NCBI GenBank assembly: GCA_003278845.1
Contig: QCCX01000001.1
Location: 186,001 to 250,000 of the forward strand
DNA: 64,000 bases
Direction of reading: 5' to 3'
From: Prochlorococcus sp. AG-347-O22
Lineage (GTDB): Bacteria > Cyanobacteriota > Cyanobacteriia > PCC-6307 > Cyanobiaceae
The number at the start of each line of letters is the position of its first letter. The stretch's first letter is position 1. The notes under the pieces were generated by a model. It searched no databases. It worked only from the letters and a program-made list of their open reading frames with translations, and had not been told where the DNA came from. Both the position numbers and the translations under genes were made by a program. Shown piece after piece: positions 63,353-64,000 of the stretch.

Positions 63353-64000
63353 TTTTCTTTTCTTCTAAGCAGTTCTTCATATTGAGTTTTTTCCCATCCA
63401 TTATTATTTGGTTCCCATATTTTTAAACCTCTTAAAGATTTGGGAAGATATTCTTGTGCGACCCAGTTACCTGGATAATTATGAGGATTGACATAACTTT
63501 TAGAATTATTTTTTAAATGAAGTGGAACATCAGAAGCATTGGTAGATTTTATAGTTTCAATTGCTTTAAAAATACTTTTCGTACTATTACTTTTTGGAGA
63601 CATAGCTAAATACAAAGAAGCCTGGGTTAAGAAATATAATCCTTCTGGAAAACCAACTCTATCAAAAGCATCACAACAGGATTGTACAACTACTATGGCA
63701 TTAGGATCAGCTATTCCAATATCTTCACTGGCAGATATAAGTAGTCTTCTAAAAATAAAATTAGGATCTTCACCAGCCTCCAACGTATTAGCAAGCCAAA
63801 ATAAGGTTGCATCTGGATCAGAACCTCTTATTGATTTGATAAAAGCACTTATTACATCATAATGATTTTGACCATTTTTATCGTAAACAATATTTTTCTT
63901 TTGAATAGCATCCTCTGCTATTGAGAGATTAATCTTGATTTCATTAACACCATTTTCAGCATTTGTTTCTATGGCCATCTCTAGGGCATTGATTAATGTT
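63349..64000 (-). CDS. rarA: RarA/MgsA-type AAA ATPase, C-terminal part, truncated by window edge
   Basis: DVISAFIKSIRGSDPDATLFWLANTLEAGEDPNFIFRRLLISASEDIGIADPNA; reading frame remains open past 63978 (NINALEMAIETNA). Confidence 0.87.
   Translation of the reverse strand, partial: TLINALEMAIETNAENGVNEIKINLSIAEDAIQKKNIVYDKNGQNHYDVISAFIKSIRGSDPDATLFWLANTLEAGEDPNFIFRRLLISASEDIGIADPNAIVVVQSCCDAFDRVGFPEGLYFLTQASLYLAMSPKSNSTKSIFKAIETIKSTNASDVPLHLKNNSKSYVNPHNYPGNWVAQEYLPKSLRGLKIWEPNNNGWEKTQYEELLRRKEN

Overview
This 64 kb window is a very AT-rich, densely packed cyanobacterial core-genome segment. Gene content (ndh genes, ycf3, ycf34, rpaA, rpaB, crtP/crtB/crtQ, an hli gene), compactness and base composition suggest high-light-adapted Prochlorococcus; this is inference, since no database search was possible. 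I annotate about 73 protein-coding genes, including four short genes absent from the supplied ORF track (a PetL candidate, an Hli protein, a twin-CX3C protein and a 58-aa membrane protein), plus one tRNA-Asn. I saw no CRISPR array, rRNA, integrase, transposase, prophage or obvious genomic island. Nothing is clearly a new defence or mobile system. The best leads are: (1) a PlsX with a ~120-aa low-complexity N-terminal extension containing an 11/22-residue repeat; (2) a pterin-like neighbourhood with a duplicated PTPS/QueD protein whose first domain seems to lack the catalytic His, coupled by a TTGA overlap to a stand-alone RibD-type reductase; (3) unannotated micro-proteins; (4) an NnrU/Z-ISO-like gene near the carotenoid desaturation genes, and a START-like protein 2 bp after crtQ; (5) many shared or overlapping convergent stop codons.
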